Assembly (NCBI RefSeq): GCF_015767275.1
Contig: NZ_JADWMY010000001.1
Coordinates: 620,001-684,000, forward strand
Source of the DNA: Herbaspirillum sp. AP02
GTDB taxonomy: Bacteria > Pseudomonadota > Gammaproteobacteria > Burkholderiales > Burkholderiaceae_D
Reading direction: 5' to 3'
Length of the DNA stretch: 64,000 nt
A program made the position numbers and the translations under genes. This document shows, piece by piece, positions 16,761-25,355 of the stretch; position 1 is the stretch's first letter, and each line of letters starts with the position of its first letter. The notes below the pieces were generated by a model. It had not been told where the DNA came from. It saw nothing but the letters and a program-made list of their open reading frames with translations, and did not search any database.

Positions 16761-18503
16761 ATGCGCGAACTGTACAAATCCAAGGCGTTCGTCTGGACGC
16801 TGCTTATCCTCTTCCTGCTGGTCTGGTTCTGGATGCTGGGCGCTCGCGTCCTGGTGCCCACCGATGAAGGCCGCTACGCCGAGATGGCACGCGAAATGGT
16901 GGCCACGCAAGACTGGATCACCACCCGCCTGAACGGCATCAAGTATTTCGAGAAGCCGCCGCTGCAGACCTGGATGAATGCCATCACCTTCGAGCTGTTC
17001 GGCCTGGGTGAATGGCAGGCGCGCCTGTGGACGGGCCTGTGCGGCCTGCTCGGCATCGGCCTGGCCGGCTACACCGGCACCCGCGTGTTCAATGGCCGCG
17101 TGGGCTACTATGCCGCACTGGTGCTGGCGTCCAGCTTCTTCTGGGCCGGCATGGGTCACATCAATACGCTGGACATGGGCCTGTCGGGCATGATGACCAT
17201 CGCCCTGTGCGCCCTGCTGATGGCCCAACGCGACGGGGCCTCACGCGAAAGTCAGCGCAACTGGATGCTGTTGTGCTGGACCGGCATGGCCCTGGCGGTG
17301 CTGTCCAAGGGGCTGATCGGCATCGTGCTGCCGGGTGCGGTACTGGTGCTCTACACCGTCTTCGCCCGCGACTGGGCGATCTGGAAGCGGCTGCACCTGG
17401 TCAAGGGCCTGATCCTGTTCTTCGCCATCTGCACGCCCTGGTTCGTGGCGGTGTCGCTGCGCAACCCGGAATTCCCGCAGTTCTTCTTCATCCACGAGCA
17501 CTTCCAGCGCTTCACCAGCAAGATCCATAGCCGGACTGGCCCGTGGTACTACTTCATCCCCATCCTGGTGCTGGGTATCATTCCGTGGTTGGGCGTGTTC
17601 TTCCAGAGCCTGTGGAAAGGCACCCGCGAACAACGCGATACGGCGGGCTACAACAGCCTCAACGGCGGGCGCTTCCAGCCCAAGCGACTGTTGCTGGTGT
17701 GGGCGGTGTTCATCTTCGTGTTCTTCAGCATTTCGGACTCCAAGCTGCCTTCCTACGTGCTGCCGATCTTCCCGGCGCTGGCGCTGCTGATCGCCTGCCA
17801 CCTGGAAGAAGCCGACTACAAGGCGCTGGCCTGGGCCGGTTCGCTGGTGGCCCTGCCCGCCGCAGTGGCGCTGGCCTTCATCCCGCGCGTGCCGTCGATG
17901 GCCAAGGATGCCTACTCGCTGCCGCTGGTGGAAGCCCACGTGCCCTACCTCTACGCCGCGGCGCTGATCTTCTTCGTCGGCGGCATCGCCGCGATCCGCC
18001 TGGCCCGCCAGCACAAGGACTGGGCCGTCACCTCGCTGGCGACAACCGCCTTCGTGGCCGGACAGTTGCTGCTGCTGGGGCATGACCCGCAAGGCCGCTA
18101 TTCGGCTGGCGTGGACTACGTGCCGGCGCTGCAGGCCGAGCTCAAGCCGGAAACCCCGATCTACCTGGTCGGTCGCTATGAACAGGCCCTGCCCTTCTAC
18201 CTGCGCCGCACCATGACCCTGGTGCAGCACGCCGACGAAATGGAGTTCGGCCTGAAGCAGGAACCGCAGCTGTGGCTGCCAACGGTGGACGCCTTCGTGG
18301 CCCAGTGGGTGGCCGACAATGCGGCCGGCAAGAAGGATATCGCCATCATCGATCCGACCATCTACAAGCAGCTGGTCGAGCGCAAGTTGCCGATGCGCCT
18401 GATCGGCCAGGACCCGCGCCGCGTCATCGTGGCCAATGATCCGCCGCCTGCGTCCACTCCTGCCGCTGCCCACGCCAACGGCGAGAAAAAGGCCGGCAAA
18501 TGA
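16761..18503 (+). CDS. arnT: ArnT-type lipid A glycosyltransferase (GT83, PMT superfamily)
   Basis: 580 residues with an N-terminal anchor helix and about 12 further helices, then a C-terminal periplasmic part. The periplasmic-loop acidic motif D35-E-G-R-Y and lysine K65 in Y-F-E-K-P-P match the conserved acid and lysine of ArnT. It transfers 4-amino-4-deoxy-L-arabinose from undecaprenyl phosphate to lipid A phosphates at the periplasmic side, lowering negative charge and raising resistance to polymyxin and cationic peptides. Its TGA overlaps the ATG of the next gene (ATGA). Neighbouring arn genes support the substrate. Confidence 0.92.
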   Translation: MRELYKSKAFVWTLLILFLLVWFWMLGARVLVPTDEGRYAEMAREMVATQDWITTRLNGIKYFEKPPLQTWMNAITFELFGLGEWQARLWTGLCGLLGIGLAGYTGTRVFNGRVGYYAALVLASSFFWAGMGHINTLDMGLSGMMTIALCALLMAQRDGASRESQRNWMLLCWTGMALAVLSKGLIGIVLPGAVLVLYTVFARDWAIWKRLHLVKGLILFFAICTPWFVAVSLRNPEFPQFFFIHEHFQRFTSKIHSRTGPWYYFIPILVLGIIPWLGVFFQSLWKGTREQRDTAGYNSLNGGRFQPKRLLLVWAVFIFVFFSISDSKLPSYVLPIFPALALLIACHLEEADYKALAWAGSLVALPAAVALAFIPRVPSMAKDAYSLPLVEAHVPYLYAAALIFFVGGIAAIRLARQHKDWAVTSLATTAFVAGQLLLLGHDPQGRYSAGVDYVPALQAELKPETPIYLVGRYEQALPFYLRRTMTLVQHADEMEFGLKQEPQLWLPTVDAFVAQWVADNAAGKKDIAIIDPTIYKQLVERKLPMRLIGQDPRRVIVANDPPPASTPAAAHANGEKKAGK

Positions 18504-18871
18504 ACCTGGCGACATTTGGCTTCATCTTTGTCGGCATCTGCCTGAACGCAGTGGCGCAACTTCTGCTCAAGGCCGGCACCAATGCCGTGGGCGCGATCCA
18601 TCTGACCGCGGACAACTGGTTTTCCACCGGCCTCAAGCTGGCCACCCAGCTGCCCATCATCGGCGGCCTGTCCTGCTATGTGATTTCGGTGGGCGTGTGG
18701 ATCATCGGCCTGTCGCGGGTGGATGTCACCATTGCCTATCCACTGCTTTCACTGGGTTACATCATCAACGCCATCGGTGCCTGGTATTTCCTGGGTGAGG
18801 CCATTTCCATGCAGCGCCTGCTGGCCATCGGCGTGATCATTGTCGGCGTGGTCTTGCTGACCCGAAGCTGA
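18500..18871 (+). CDS. SMR/EamA-type flippase subunit (ArnE/ArnF-like)
   Basis: 123 residues with four hydrophobic helices in the small multidrug resistance fold. The C-terminal part carries the S-L-G-Y-I-I-N-A segment and the G-E-x-I-S-x-x-R-L-L motif common in ArnE/ArnF-type flippases. E. coli uses two such proteins to flip undecaprenyl-phosphate-Ara4N; only one is present here, so it may act as a homodimer. Start ATG overlaps the arnT stop by four bases. Flippase activity is inferred from context. Confidence 0.85.
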   Translation: MNLATFGFIFVGICLNAVAQLLLKAGTNAVGAIHLTADNWFSTGLKLATQLPIIGGLSCYVISVGVWIIGLSRVDVTIAYPLLSLGYIINAIGAWYFLGEAISMQRLLAIGVIIVGVVLLTRS

Positions 18872-18958
18872 TTTACAATACCGGGTCGCCGCGCGGCGCT
18901 CGCCCGCCAGCGCCGCGCCGGCCCTCCCATCCTGAATATCGTCTGACCGGATTCCACC

Positions 18959-20089
18959 ATGAGCCTGCCTTCGCTGCCATTCCTCCCTTTCGCCAAACCC
19001 ACCATCGATGAAGCCACCATCGCCGCCGTCGGCGAGGTGCTGCGCTCGGGCTGGATCACCAGCGGCCCCAAGGTTCAGGCGTTCGAAAAGGCGCTGTCGG
19101 AATACCTGGGCGGACGCATCGTGCGCACCTTCAATTCCGGCACCTGCACGATGGAAATCGCGCTGCGCATCGCCGGCATCGGCCCGGGCGACGAAGTCAT
19201 CACCACCCCCATCTCCTGGGTGGCGACGGCCAACGTGATCCTGGAAACCGGCGCCACCCCGGTGTTCGCCGACATCGACCCGATCACCCGCAATATCGAT
19301 CTGGACCGCCTGGAAGCAGCCATCACCCCACGCACCAAGGCGATCATCCCGGTCTATCTGTCCGGCCTGCCGGTGGACATGGACCGCCTGTATGCGATCG
19401 CCGCCAAGCACAAGCTGCGCGTGGTGGAAGACGCCGCCCAGGCGCTGGGTTCGACCTGGAATGGCAAGCGCATCGGCTCGTTCGGCGACTTTGTCTCCTT
19501 CAGCCTGCAGGCCAACAAGAACATCACCAGCGCCGAAGGCGGCTTCCTGGTACTGAACAATGCCGACGAAGCGCGCCTGGCCGAGAAATATCGTCTGCAG
19601 GGCGTCACCCGCAGCGGCTTCGACGGGCTGGAAGTGGACGTGCTGGGCGGCAAGTACAACCTGACCGATGTGAACGCCGCCATCGGCCTGGGCCAGTTCG
19701 CCCACATCGACGCCGTGACCGCCCACCGCAAGGAACTGGCACGCCATTACTTCGCCTGCTTCGGCAGCAACTTCGAGGCCAACTACGGTGCCCAGCTGCC
19801 GGTGGCCGACTTCGAGAACTCGAACTGGCACATGTTCCAGCTGGTGCTGCCGGAACGCATTACCCGTGCTGCCTTCATGGAAAAGATGATGGAAAAGCAG
19901 GTCGGCATCGGCTACCACTACCCGGCCATTCACCTGCTCAAGCTCTACCGTGAACGCGGCTTCAAGGAAGGCATGTTCCCGGTGGCCGAACGCGTCGGCC
20001 AGCGCATCGTCTCCCTGCCGATGTTCAATGTCATGCGTAAAGAGGACGTTGTGCGCGCGGTTGAAACGGTAAAATCGGTGCTTGGCTGA
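18959..20089 (+). CDS. arnB: UDP-4-amino-4-deoxy-L-arabinose aminotransferase
   Basis: 376 residues of the DegT/DnrJ/EryC1/StrS aminotransferase family. The PLP lysine is K187 in Q-A-N-K-N-I-T-S-A-E-G-G; other family marks are G-W-I-T-S-G-P near residue 31, the F-N-S-G-T cofactor segment (58-62) and E-D-A-A-Q-A-L-G (157-164). ArnB converts UDP-Ara4O, made by the ArnA dehydrogenase domain, to UDP-Ara4N with glutamate. It lies 87 bases after the flippase gene and before arnC. Confidence 0.93.
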   Translation: MSLPSLPFLPFAKPTIDEATIAAVGEVLRSGWITSGPKVQAFEKALSEYLGGRIVRTFNSGTCTMEIALRIAGIGPGDEVITTPISWVATANVILETGATPVFADIDPITRNIDLDRLEAAITPRTKAIIPVYLSGLPVDMDRLYAIAAKHKLRVVEDAAQALGSTWNGKRIGSFGDFVSFSLQANKNITSAEGGFLVLNNADEARLAEKYRLQGVTRSGFDGLEVDVLGGKYNLTDVNAAIGLGQFAHIDAVTAHRKELARHYFACFGSNFEANYGAQLPVADFENSNWHMFQLVLPERITRAAFMEKMMEKQVGIGYHYPAIHLLKLYRERGFKEGMFPVAERVGQRIVSLPMFNVMRKEDVVRAVETVKSVLG

Positions 20090-20269
20090 TTTTTGCGAAA
20101 TTGTTCGAAAATTTCGGCATAATTCGATTTATTTGCATTTTCGCAATTTGCCGCTTTCGCAATTCGTCATCCTTGCAACACGCTGGCCTGAACGCCGCGA
20201 CCACCACCGTCGCAGCGCATCGGGCCTTTGATTTATTTCAGTACCTGCATTTCCAGCATTCGATATTTG

Positions 20270-21226
20270 ATGAAACCAGAACTGTCCGTCGTCATCCCGG
20301 TTTACAACGAGGAATCCGGGCTCTCCAAACTGTTCGAGCGCCTCTACCCGGCGCTGGACGCCTTGGGCTACAGCTATGAAGTCATCTTCGTCAACGATGG
20401 CAGCCGCGACCGCTCGGCCGGCATCCTGGCCGAACAGTATCGGCTGCGTCCGGACGTCACGCGGGTGGTGCTCTTCAATGGCAACTACGGTCAGCACATG
20501 GCCATCATGGCCGGCTTCGAGGCGACCCGGGGTGATGTGGTGGTGACGCTGGACGCTGACCTGCAAAATCCCCCCGAAGAAATCGGCAACCTGGTCGCCA
20601 AGATGCGCGAGGGCTACGACTATGTCGGCTCGATCCGCCGCGAGCGCCAGGATTCGGCCTGGCGAACCTACGCCTCCAAGGCCATGAACCGCCTGCGCGA
20701 GAAGATCACCCGCATCAAGATGACCGACCAGGGCAATATGCTGCGCGCCTATGGCCGCAACGTCATCGACCTGGTCAACCGCTGCCGCGAAGTGAACACC
20801 TTCGTACCGGCATTGGCCTATACCTTCTCGCGCAATCCGACCGAGATCGTGGTGGAGCATGAAGAGCGCTCGGCCGGGGAGTCGAAATATTCCTTCTACA
20901 GCCTGATCCGCCTGAACTTCGACCTGGTGACCGGCTTCTCGCTGGTACCGCTGCAATTCTTCTCGCTGCTGGGCATCGCCCTGTCGTTCGCCTCGGCGGC
21001 CTTGTTCATCCTGATCGTACTGCGCCGGCTGCTGATCGGTGCCGAAGTGGGCGGCGTCTTCACGCTGTTCGCCATCACCTTCTTCCTGATGGGCGTGATC
21101 CTGTTCTCGATCGGCCTGCTGGGTGAATACATCGGCCGCATCTACATGCAGGTGCGCGCGCGCCCGCGCTATGTGGTGCAGGCCATCCTTGAGCAATCCT
21201 CTTCGGAAGACAAGCAAGCCCTATGA
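20270..21226 (+). CDS. arnC: Undecaprenyl-phosphate 4-deoxy-4-formamido-L-arabinose transferase
   Basis: 318 residues from the ATG at 20270; an in-frame ATG 42 bases upstream gives a Cys/Ser-rich extension unlike the family. A GT2 catalytic domain has I-P-V-Y-N-E-E (9-15), V-N-D-G-S (41-45) and D95-A-D97, and two C-terminal membrane helices follow (about 225-250 and 260-290). It moves Ara4-formyl-N onto undecaprenyl phosphate on the cytoplasmic face. The stop overlaps the next start (ATGA). The 180-base gap in front of it is AT-rich and may hold an internal promoter. Confidence 0.92.
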   Translation: MKPELSVVIPVYNEESGLSKLFERLYPALDALGYSYEVIFVNDGSRDRSAGILAEQYRLRPDVTRVVLFNGNYGQHMAIMAGFEATRGDVVVTLDADLQNPPEEIGNLVAKMREGYDYVGSIRRERQDSAWRTYASKAMNRLREKITRIKMTDQGNMLRAYGRNVIDLVNRCREVNTFVPALAYTFSRNPTEIVVEHEERSAGESKYSFYSLIRLNFDLVTGFSLVPLQFFSLLGIALSFASAALFILIVLRRLLIGAEVGGVFTLFAITFFLMGVILFSIGLLGEYIGRIYMQVRARPRYVVQAILEQSSSEDKQAL

Positions 21227-22140
21227 ACGCCGTCGTATTCGCCTACCATGACGTGGGGGTGCGCTGCCTGAAAGTCTTGCTCGCCCGTGGCGTGCAGGTC
21301 TCGCTGGTGGTCACGCACGAAGACAATGCCGCCGAGAACATCTGGTTCGGCTCGGTGGCCGGGGTCTGCCGGGAACATGGCATCGCCTGCATCACCCCCA
21401 CCGACCCGAAGTCGCCGCAATTGCTGGCCCAGGTGCAGGCGGCGCAGCCGGAGTTTATCTTCAGTTTCTATTACCGTCACATGTTGCCTGTGGAAGTGCT
21501 GGCGACGGCCCGGCGCGGCGCCTACAACATGCATGGTTCGCTGCTGCCCAAATACCGTGGCCGCGTGCCGATCAACTGGGCGGTGCTGCATGGCGAGACC
21601 GAGACCGGTGCCACCTTGCATGAAATGACCGTCAAGCCGGACGCCGGCAGCATCGTGGCCCAGACGGCCGTGCCTATTCTGCCTGACGATACGGCCCACG
21701 AGGTATTCGGCAAGGTCGTGGTCGCTGCCGAGATGACGCTGTGGAATGCCCTGCCGGCCATGCTGTCGGGGCACACGCCGGAGTTGCCCAATGATTTGTC
21801 CAAGGGCAGCTACTATAGCGGCCGCAAGCCCGAGGATGGCCGTATCGACTGGCGCCGTACCGCCCGCGAAGTCCATAATCTGGTGCGCGCCGTAGCGCCC
21901 CCCTACCCCGGCGCCTTCGAGGAAATCGCGGGTGATAAAATTACGGTCACGAGAACCCGGCTGGTTCCGCAGTCGGCCCACCCGCCCCTGCAACGGGCCC
22001 ACGGCATGCAGGACAAGTTCTTCGAAGGCGGCAAGTTGTACGCCCGTTGTGGCGATGGCAACTTCCTCCAGATCCTGGGGATCCAGATCAATGATCAGGA
22101 TGCTTCACTCAACAATTATCTGAAATACATGGCCTCCTGA
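21223..22140 (+). CDS. arnA: UDP-Ara4N formyltransferase (ArnA N-terminal half as a separate protein)
   Basis: 305 residues equal to the transformylase half of E. coli ArnA. N102, H104 (in Y-N-M-H-G-S) and D140 stand at exactly the E. coli catalytic positions, and S-L-L-P-K-Y-R-G-R follows. It uses N10-formyltetrahydrofolate to formylate UDP-Ara4N. The protein ends at a true stop, and the dehydrogenase half begins 29 bases later with its own ATG, so ArnA is encoded as two genes. The ATG overlaps the arnC stop (ATGA). Confidence 0.92.
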   Translation: MNAVVFAYHDVGVRCLKVLLARGVQVSLVVTHEDNAAENIWFGSVAGVCREHGIACITPTDPKSPQLLAQVQAAQPEFIFSFYYRHMLPVEVLATARRGAYNMHGSLLPKYRGRVPINWAVLHGETETGATLHEMTVKPDAGSIVAQTAVPILPDDTAHEVFGKVVVAAEMTLWNALPAMLSGHTPELPNDLSKGSYYSGRKPEDGRIDWRRTAREVHNLVRAVAPPYPGAFEEIAGDKITVTRTRLVPQSAHPPLQRAHGMQDKFFEGGKLYARCGDGNFLQILGIQINDQDASLNNYLKYMAS

Positions 22141-22169
22141 AGTCCGGCCATTCACTAGCTCTCTACATT

Positions 22170-23225
22170 ATGAAAAAAGTCCTCATTCTCGGCGTCAACG
22201 GCTTCATCGGCCACCACCTGTCCAAGCGCATCCTGGAAACCACGGATTGGCACGTCTATGGCATGGACATGATGACCGACCGCATCACCGACATCCTGGA
22301 AAACGAGGCCTACAAGTCGCGCATGCACTTCTTCGAGGGCGACATCACCATCAACCAGGAATGGGTGGAATACCACGTCAAGAAGTGCGACGTGATCCTG
22401 CCGCTGGTGGCCATCGCCACTCCGTCGACCTACGTCAATGCGCCGCTGCGCGTGTTCGAGCTGGACTTCGAAGCCAACCTGCCGATCGTGCGTTCGGCCG
22501 CCAAGTACAAGAAGCACCTGGTCTTCCCCTCGACCTCGGAAGTCTATGGCATGTGCCACGACGAGGAATTCGATCCGGAGGAATCCGAGCTGATCTGTGG
22601 TCCGATCAACAAGCCGCGCTGGATCTACTCCTGCGCCAAGCAGTTGATGGATCGCGTGATCTGGGGCTATGGCATGGAATCCGGCCTGAATTTCACCCTG
22701 TTCCGTCCGTTCAACTGGATCGGTGCCGGCCTGGACTCGATCCATACGCCCAAGGAAGGCTCGTCCCGCGTGGTGACCCAGTTCTTCGGCCACATCGTGC
22801 GCGGCGAGAACATCTCGCTGGTCGACGGCGGCCTGCAGAAGCGCGCCTTCACCTATATCGATGACGGCATCGATGCGCTGATGAAGATCATCGCCAACGA
22901 AGGCGGCGTAGCCACGGGCAAGATCTACAACATCGGCAACCCGGTCAACAACTACTCCATCAAGGACCTGGCCGACATGATGTTGAAGCTGGCCACCGAG
23001 TATCCGGAATATGCCGAGACCGCCAAGCAGGTGCAACTGGTCGAGACCACCTCCGCTGCCTACTACGGCAAGGGTTACCAGGACGTGCAGAACCGCGTCC
23101 CGAAGATCACCAATACCTGCGAAGAACTGAACTGGGCGCCCAAGACCACCATGGCCGACACCCTGCGCAATATCTTCGACGCCTATCGCAGCCAGGTCGC
23201 CGAAGCCCGTGCCCTGATGGACTGA
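22170..23225 (+). CDS. UDP-glucuronate dehydrogenase/decarboxylase (ArnA C-terminal half as a separate protein)
   Basis: 351 residues of the extended short-chain dehydrogenase family, equal to the C-terminal half of ArnA. It shows the NAD motif G8-V-N-G-F-I-G14, the S-T-S-E124-V-Y-G segment and the catalytic Y153-x-x-x-K157. It oxidises and decarboxylates UDP-glucuronic acid to UDP-Ara4O, the first committed step. The product is the substrate of ArnB. It is last in the main arn operon, directly followed by a terminator. UDP-glucose dehydrogenase (ugd), which supplies its substrate, is not in the window. Confidence 0.92.
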   Translation: MKKVLILGVNGFIGHHLSKRILETTDWHVYGMDMMTDRITDILENEAYKSRMHFFEGDITINQEWVEYHVKKCDVILPLVAIATPSTYVNAPLRVFELDFEANLPIVRSAAKYKKHLVFPSTSEVYGMCHDEEFDPEESELICGPINKPRWIYSCAKQLMDRVIWGYGMESGLNFTLFRPFNWIGAGLDSIHTPKEGSSRVVTQFFGHIVRGENISLVDGGLQKRAFTYIDDGIDALMKIIANEGGVATGKIYNIGNPVNNYSIKDLADMMLKLATEYPEYAETAKQVQLVETTSAAYYGKGYQDVQNRVPKITNTCEELNWAPKTTMADTLRNIFDAYRSQVAEARALMD

Positions 23226-23246
23226 TTTCCGTCCCGCCACGGCCCA

Positions 23247-23279
23247 CAAAACCGCGCTTCTGGCGCGGTTTTGTTTTTT
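23247..23279 (+). terminator. Rho-independent terminator after the arn operon
   Basis: An 11-bp stem (23247-23257 with 23263-23273), a 5-base loop and a run of six T. It separates arnD from the rest of the arn genes. Confidence 0.93.
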
Positions 23280-23479
23280 CCGGCGAGAAACCGCAACAGA
23301 GGCGATCGTCATGGGCCGATGTGCAGCCTGTTTTCCCCATTTTGCTGCATCGCTGCATATTGTTCTATCGGCCGCACAATGCTAGTCTCGCAACTTGTCG
23401 GCGGTCACTGGAATCATCTCCCGGAGCCCGCCCCACACCATGGCGAAACACAGCCATCACCCATTCCCGGTTCAGCGAA

Positions 23480-24421
23480 TTGCCCAAACTCACACTCAAG
23501 ATCGACGCCGACACCTACCGCGGTACCCGCGTCGGCGTCCCCAACCTGATCGCGCAATTGCGCCGCCATGGCGCTGGCGCCACCTTCCTGTTCTCCCTGG
23601 GTCCCGACCACACTGGCTGGGCGCTCAAGCAGATCTTCCGCCCGGGTTTCTTCAGCAAGGTGTCGCGCACTTCGGTGGTGGAACATTACGGCATCAAGAC
23701 GCTGATGTACGGCACCCTGCTGCCGGCACCGGACATCGGCAAGACCTGTGCCGGCTTCATGCGCCAGGCCCGTGATGCCGGCTTCGAATGCGGCATCCAT
23801 ACCTGGGACCACCGCGTCTGGCAGGACGATGTACGTACCGCCGATGCCCAGTGGACGGTGGAGACCATGCACCAGTCGCACCAGCGTTATCGCGAGATTT
23901 TCGGCGAGGCGCCACGCACCCACGGTGCCGCCGGTTGGCAGATGAACGACCATGCCTTCGTACAGCTGGACCAGTTCGGCATGGCCTATTCCTCCGATGG
24001 TCGTTCGCAACTGCGCGAGGATGGCCGCCTGGCCGACCAGGACGCCGGCCCGCATCGGCTGTCGGCCTTCGGCAAGCCGTTGTCCTGTGTGCAATTGCCG
24101 ACGACGCTGCCCACGCTGGACGAAATCCTGGGACGCGAGATCGGCGGCAAGATGATCGACGCTGGCAATGCCGCCGAATTCCTGCTGCAGCTGACCAAGC
24201 AACCGCGTGATCATGTGTTCACCTTGCACGCCGAACTTGAAGGCCAGAAACTCGCCCCCATTTTCGAACGATTGCTAGCCGGCTGGCGAGCCCAGGGTTA
24301 TGAACTGGTCTCCATGGGCGACTACTACGACAGCGTCAGCAATGACGTCCTGCCCATCCTGCCGATCAGCTGGGGCGAATTGCCCGGCCGCTCGGGCGAG
24401 ATGATCGTACAGGCCATGTAA
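23480..24421 (+). CDS. arnD: 4-deoxy-4-formamido-L-arabinose-phosphoundecaprenol deformylase
   Basis: 313 residues if started at TTG 23480 (P-K-L-T-L-K-I-D-A-D-T), which matches the N-terminus of E. coli ArnD. It is a NodB-like polysaccharide deacetylase: D9 and D11, then H107-T-W-D-H111 give the metal and catalytic set. It removes the formyl group from undecaprenyl-phosphate-Ara4FN before flipping. The start is uncertain: the frame is open back to an ATG at 23321 but that stretch is not family-like, and the best-placed ATG (23440) is in another frame. A start at a rare codon or a frameshift is possible. Confidence 0.85.
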   Translation: MPKLTLKIDADTYRGTRVGVPNLIAQLRRHGAGATFLFSLGPDHTGWALKQIFRPGFFSKVSRTSVVEHYGIKTLMYGTLLPAPDIGKTCAGFMRQARDAGFECGIHTWDHRVWQDDVRTADAQWTVETMHQSHQRYREIFGEAPRTHGAAGWQMNDHAFVQLDQFGMAYSSDGRSQLREDGRLADQDAGPHRLSAFGKPLSCVQLPTTLPTLDEILGREIGGKMIDAGNAAEFLLQLTKQPRDHVFTLHAELEGQKLAPIFERLLAGWRAQGYELVSMGDYYDSVSNDVLPILPISWGELPGRSGEMIVQAM

Positions 24422-24491
24422 TCCAGGCAACAGCTGAAGCTTTCTGCCTGCATCACTTCCACCAACAAGACTTCACCTACGGGGCGCCACT

Positions 24492-24968
24492 TTGACAGAC
24501 CGACCATCCATCCTGAACAAGACCGTGCCGGAGTTTTCGGCCGCCATGACCAGTGGCAAGACTTTCAACCTGGCCGATTACCGGGGCAAGAACCTGGTGC
24601 TGTATTTCTATCCCAAGGACAACACGCCGGGCTGTACCACCGAGGGGATGCAGTTCCGTGACCTGCATCCGCAATTCCAGGCCGCCAATACCGAAATCTT
24701 CGGCATCAGCCGCGACAGCCTGAAGTCGCACGAAAACTTCAAGGGCAAGCTGGGCATGCCTTTCGAGCTGATCTCCGATCCGGATGAAACCCTGTGCGCC
24801 ATGTTCGATGTCATGAAGATGAAAAACATGTATGGCAAGCAGGTGCGCGGTGTGGAGCGCAGCACGTTTGTGATTGACGGCGCAGGTAAAGTGGTGAAAG
24901 AATGGCGTGGAGTGAAGGTTCCTGCCCACGTGGATGAGGTACTGACCTTCATCAACACCCTCGCCTGA
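24492..24968 (+). CDS. bcp: Thiol peroxidase of the Bcp/PrxQ type
   Basis: 158 residues, thioredoxin-like AhpC/TSA fold. The peroxidatic cysteine is C48 in T-P-G-C-T-T-E. The usual PrxQ resolving cysteine five residues later is replaced by methionine, so it may act as a 1-Cys enzyme or use another cysteine (one lies in E-T-L-C-A-M). It reduces hydroperoxides with thioredoxin or a small thiol. The best start is TTG 24492; no in-frame ATG precedes the conserved region. Ends 157 bases before a terminator. Confidence 0.92.
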   Translation: MTDRPSILNKTVPEFSAAMTSGKTFNLADYRGKNLVLYFYPKDNTPGCTTEGMQFRDLHPQFQAANTEIFGISRDSLKSHENFKGKLGMPFELISDPDETLCAMFDVMKMKNMYGKQVRGVERSTFVIDGAGKVVKEWRGVKVPAHVDEVLTFINTLA

Positions 24969-25355
24969 ACTGCACAAGAAGCGCTGCCGTGCTTTGCGTG
25001 AACGCCCATGAGGCGGCAGGTTCCGGCAGCGAAGGATCCGTCTGGCAAGCGTTTCCGACGCGTTCGACAAAAATGCGGTCAAACGATACAAGCCATTGAA
25101 TTCAAACAGAAAAACGTTTGCTGGAAGCCGTTTCAGGTTTAGGCCTCAGGCCTGCCGAAACGGCTTTTTTACTTTTCGATTTGCCGCCCCCTCTAATCAA
25201 GCCCTTGCCACTCCCTTTGCCAGCTTGCCCGGCAAGGGTTTCATTAGACTTCTCGGCCCCGCAGCTTCACTTTGCTTCCCTTTGCTGTTCGCTGTTTTGC
25301 TTCACCTGTTCGCTCTGACAAAGCGGAGTTTTCTTCATCCACTTCCGAGGTCCTG
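24969..25355. other. Intergenic region between bcp and phoH
   Basis: 387 bases. It holds one clear terminator (25125-25170) and, after it, about 185 bases of leader to phoH with GAGG at 25347-25350 as ribosome-binding site. The phoH promoter must be here, but I find no confident -35/-10 pair. An open frame starting at 25272 is only an upstream extension of phoH. Confidence 0.5.
25125..25170 (+). terminator. Rho-independent terminator downstream of bcp
   Basis: Stem of 10 bp (AAGCCGTTTC at 25125-25134 with GAAACGGCTT at 25157-25166), an internal AGGCCT repeat in the loop, and a run of T from 25165. Confidence 0.85.

Noticed and set aside
21223-23225. Split ArnA as a frameshifted single gene
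   Set aside because: The gap has a stop, 29 bases and a fresh ATG, and both halves are complete at their ends, so two genes are the simpler reading.
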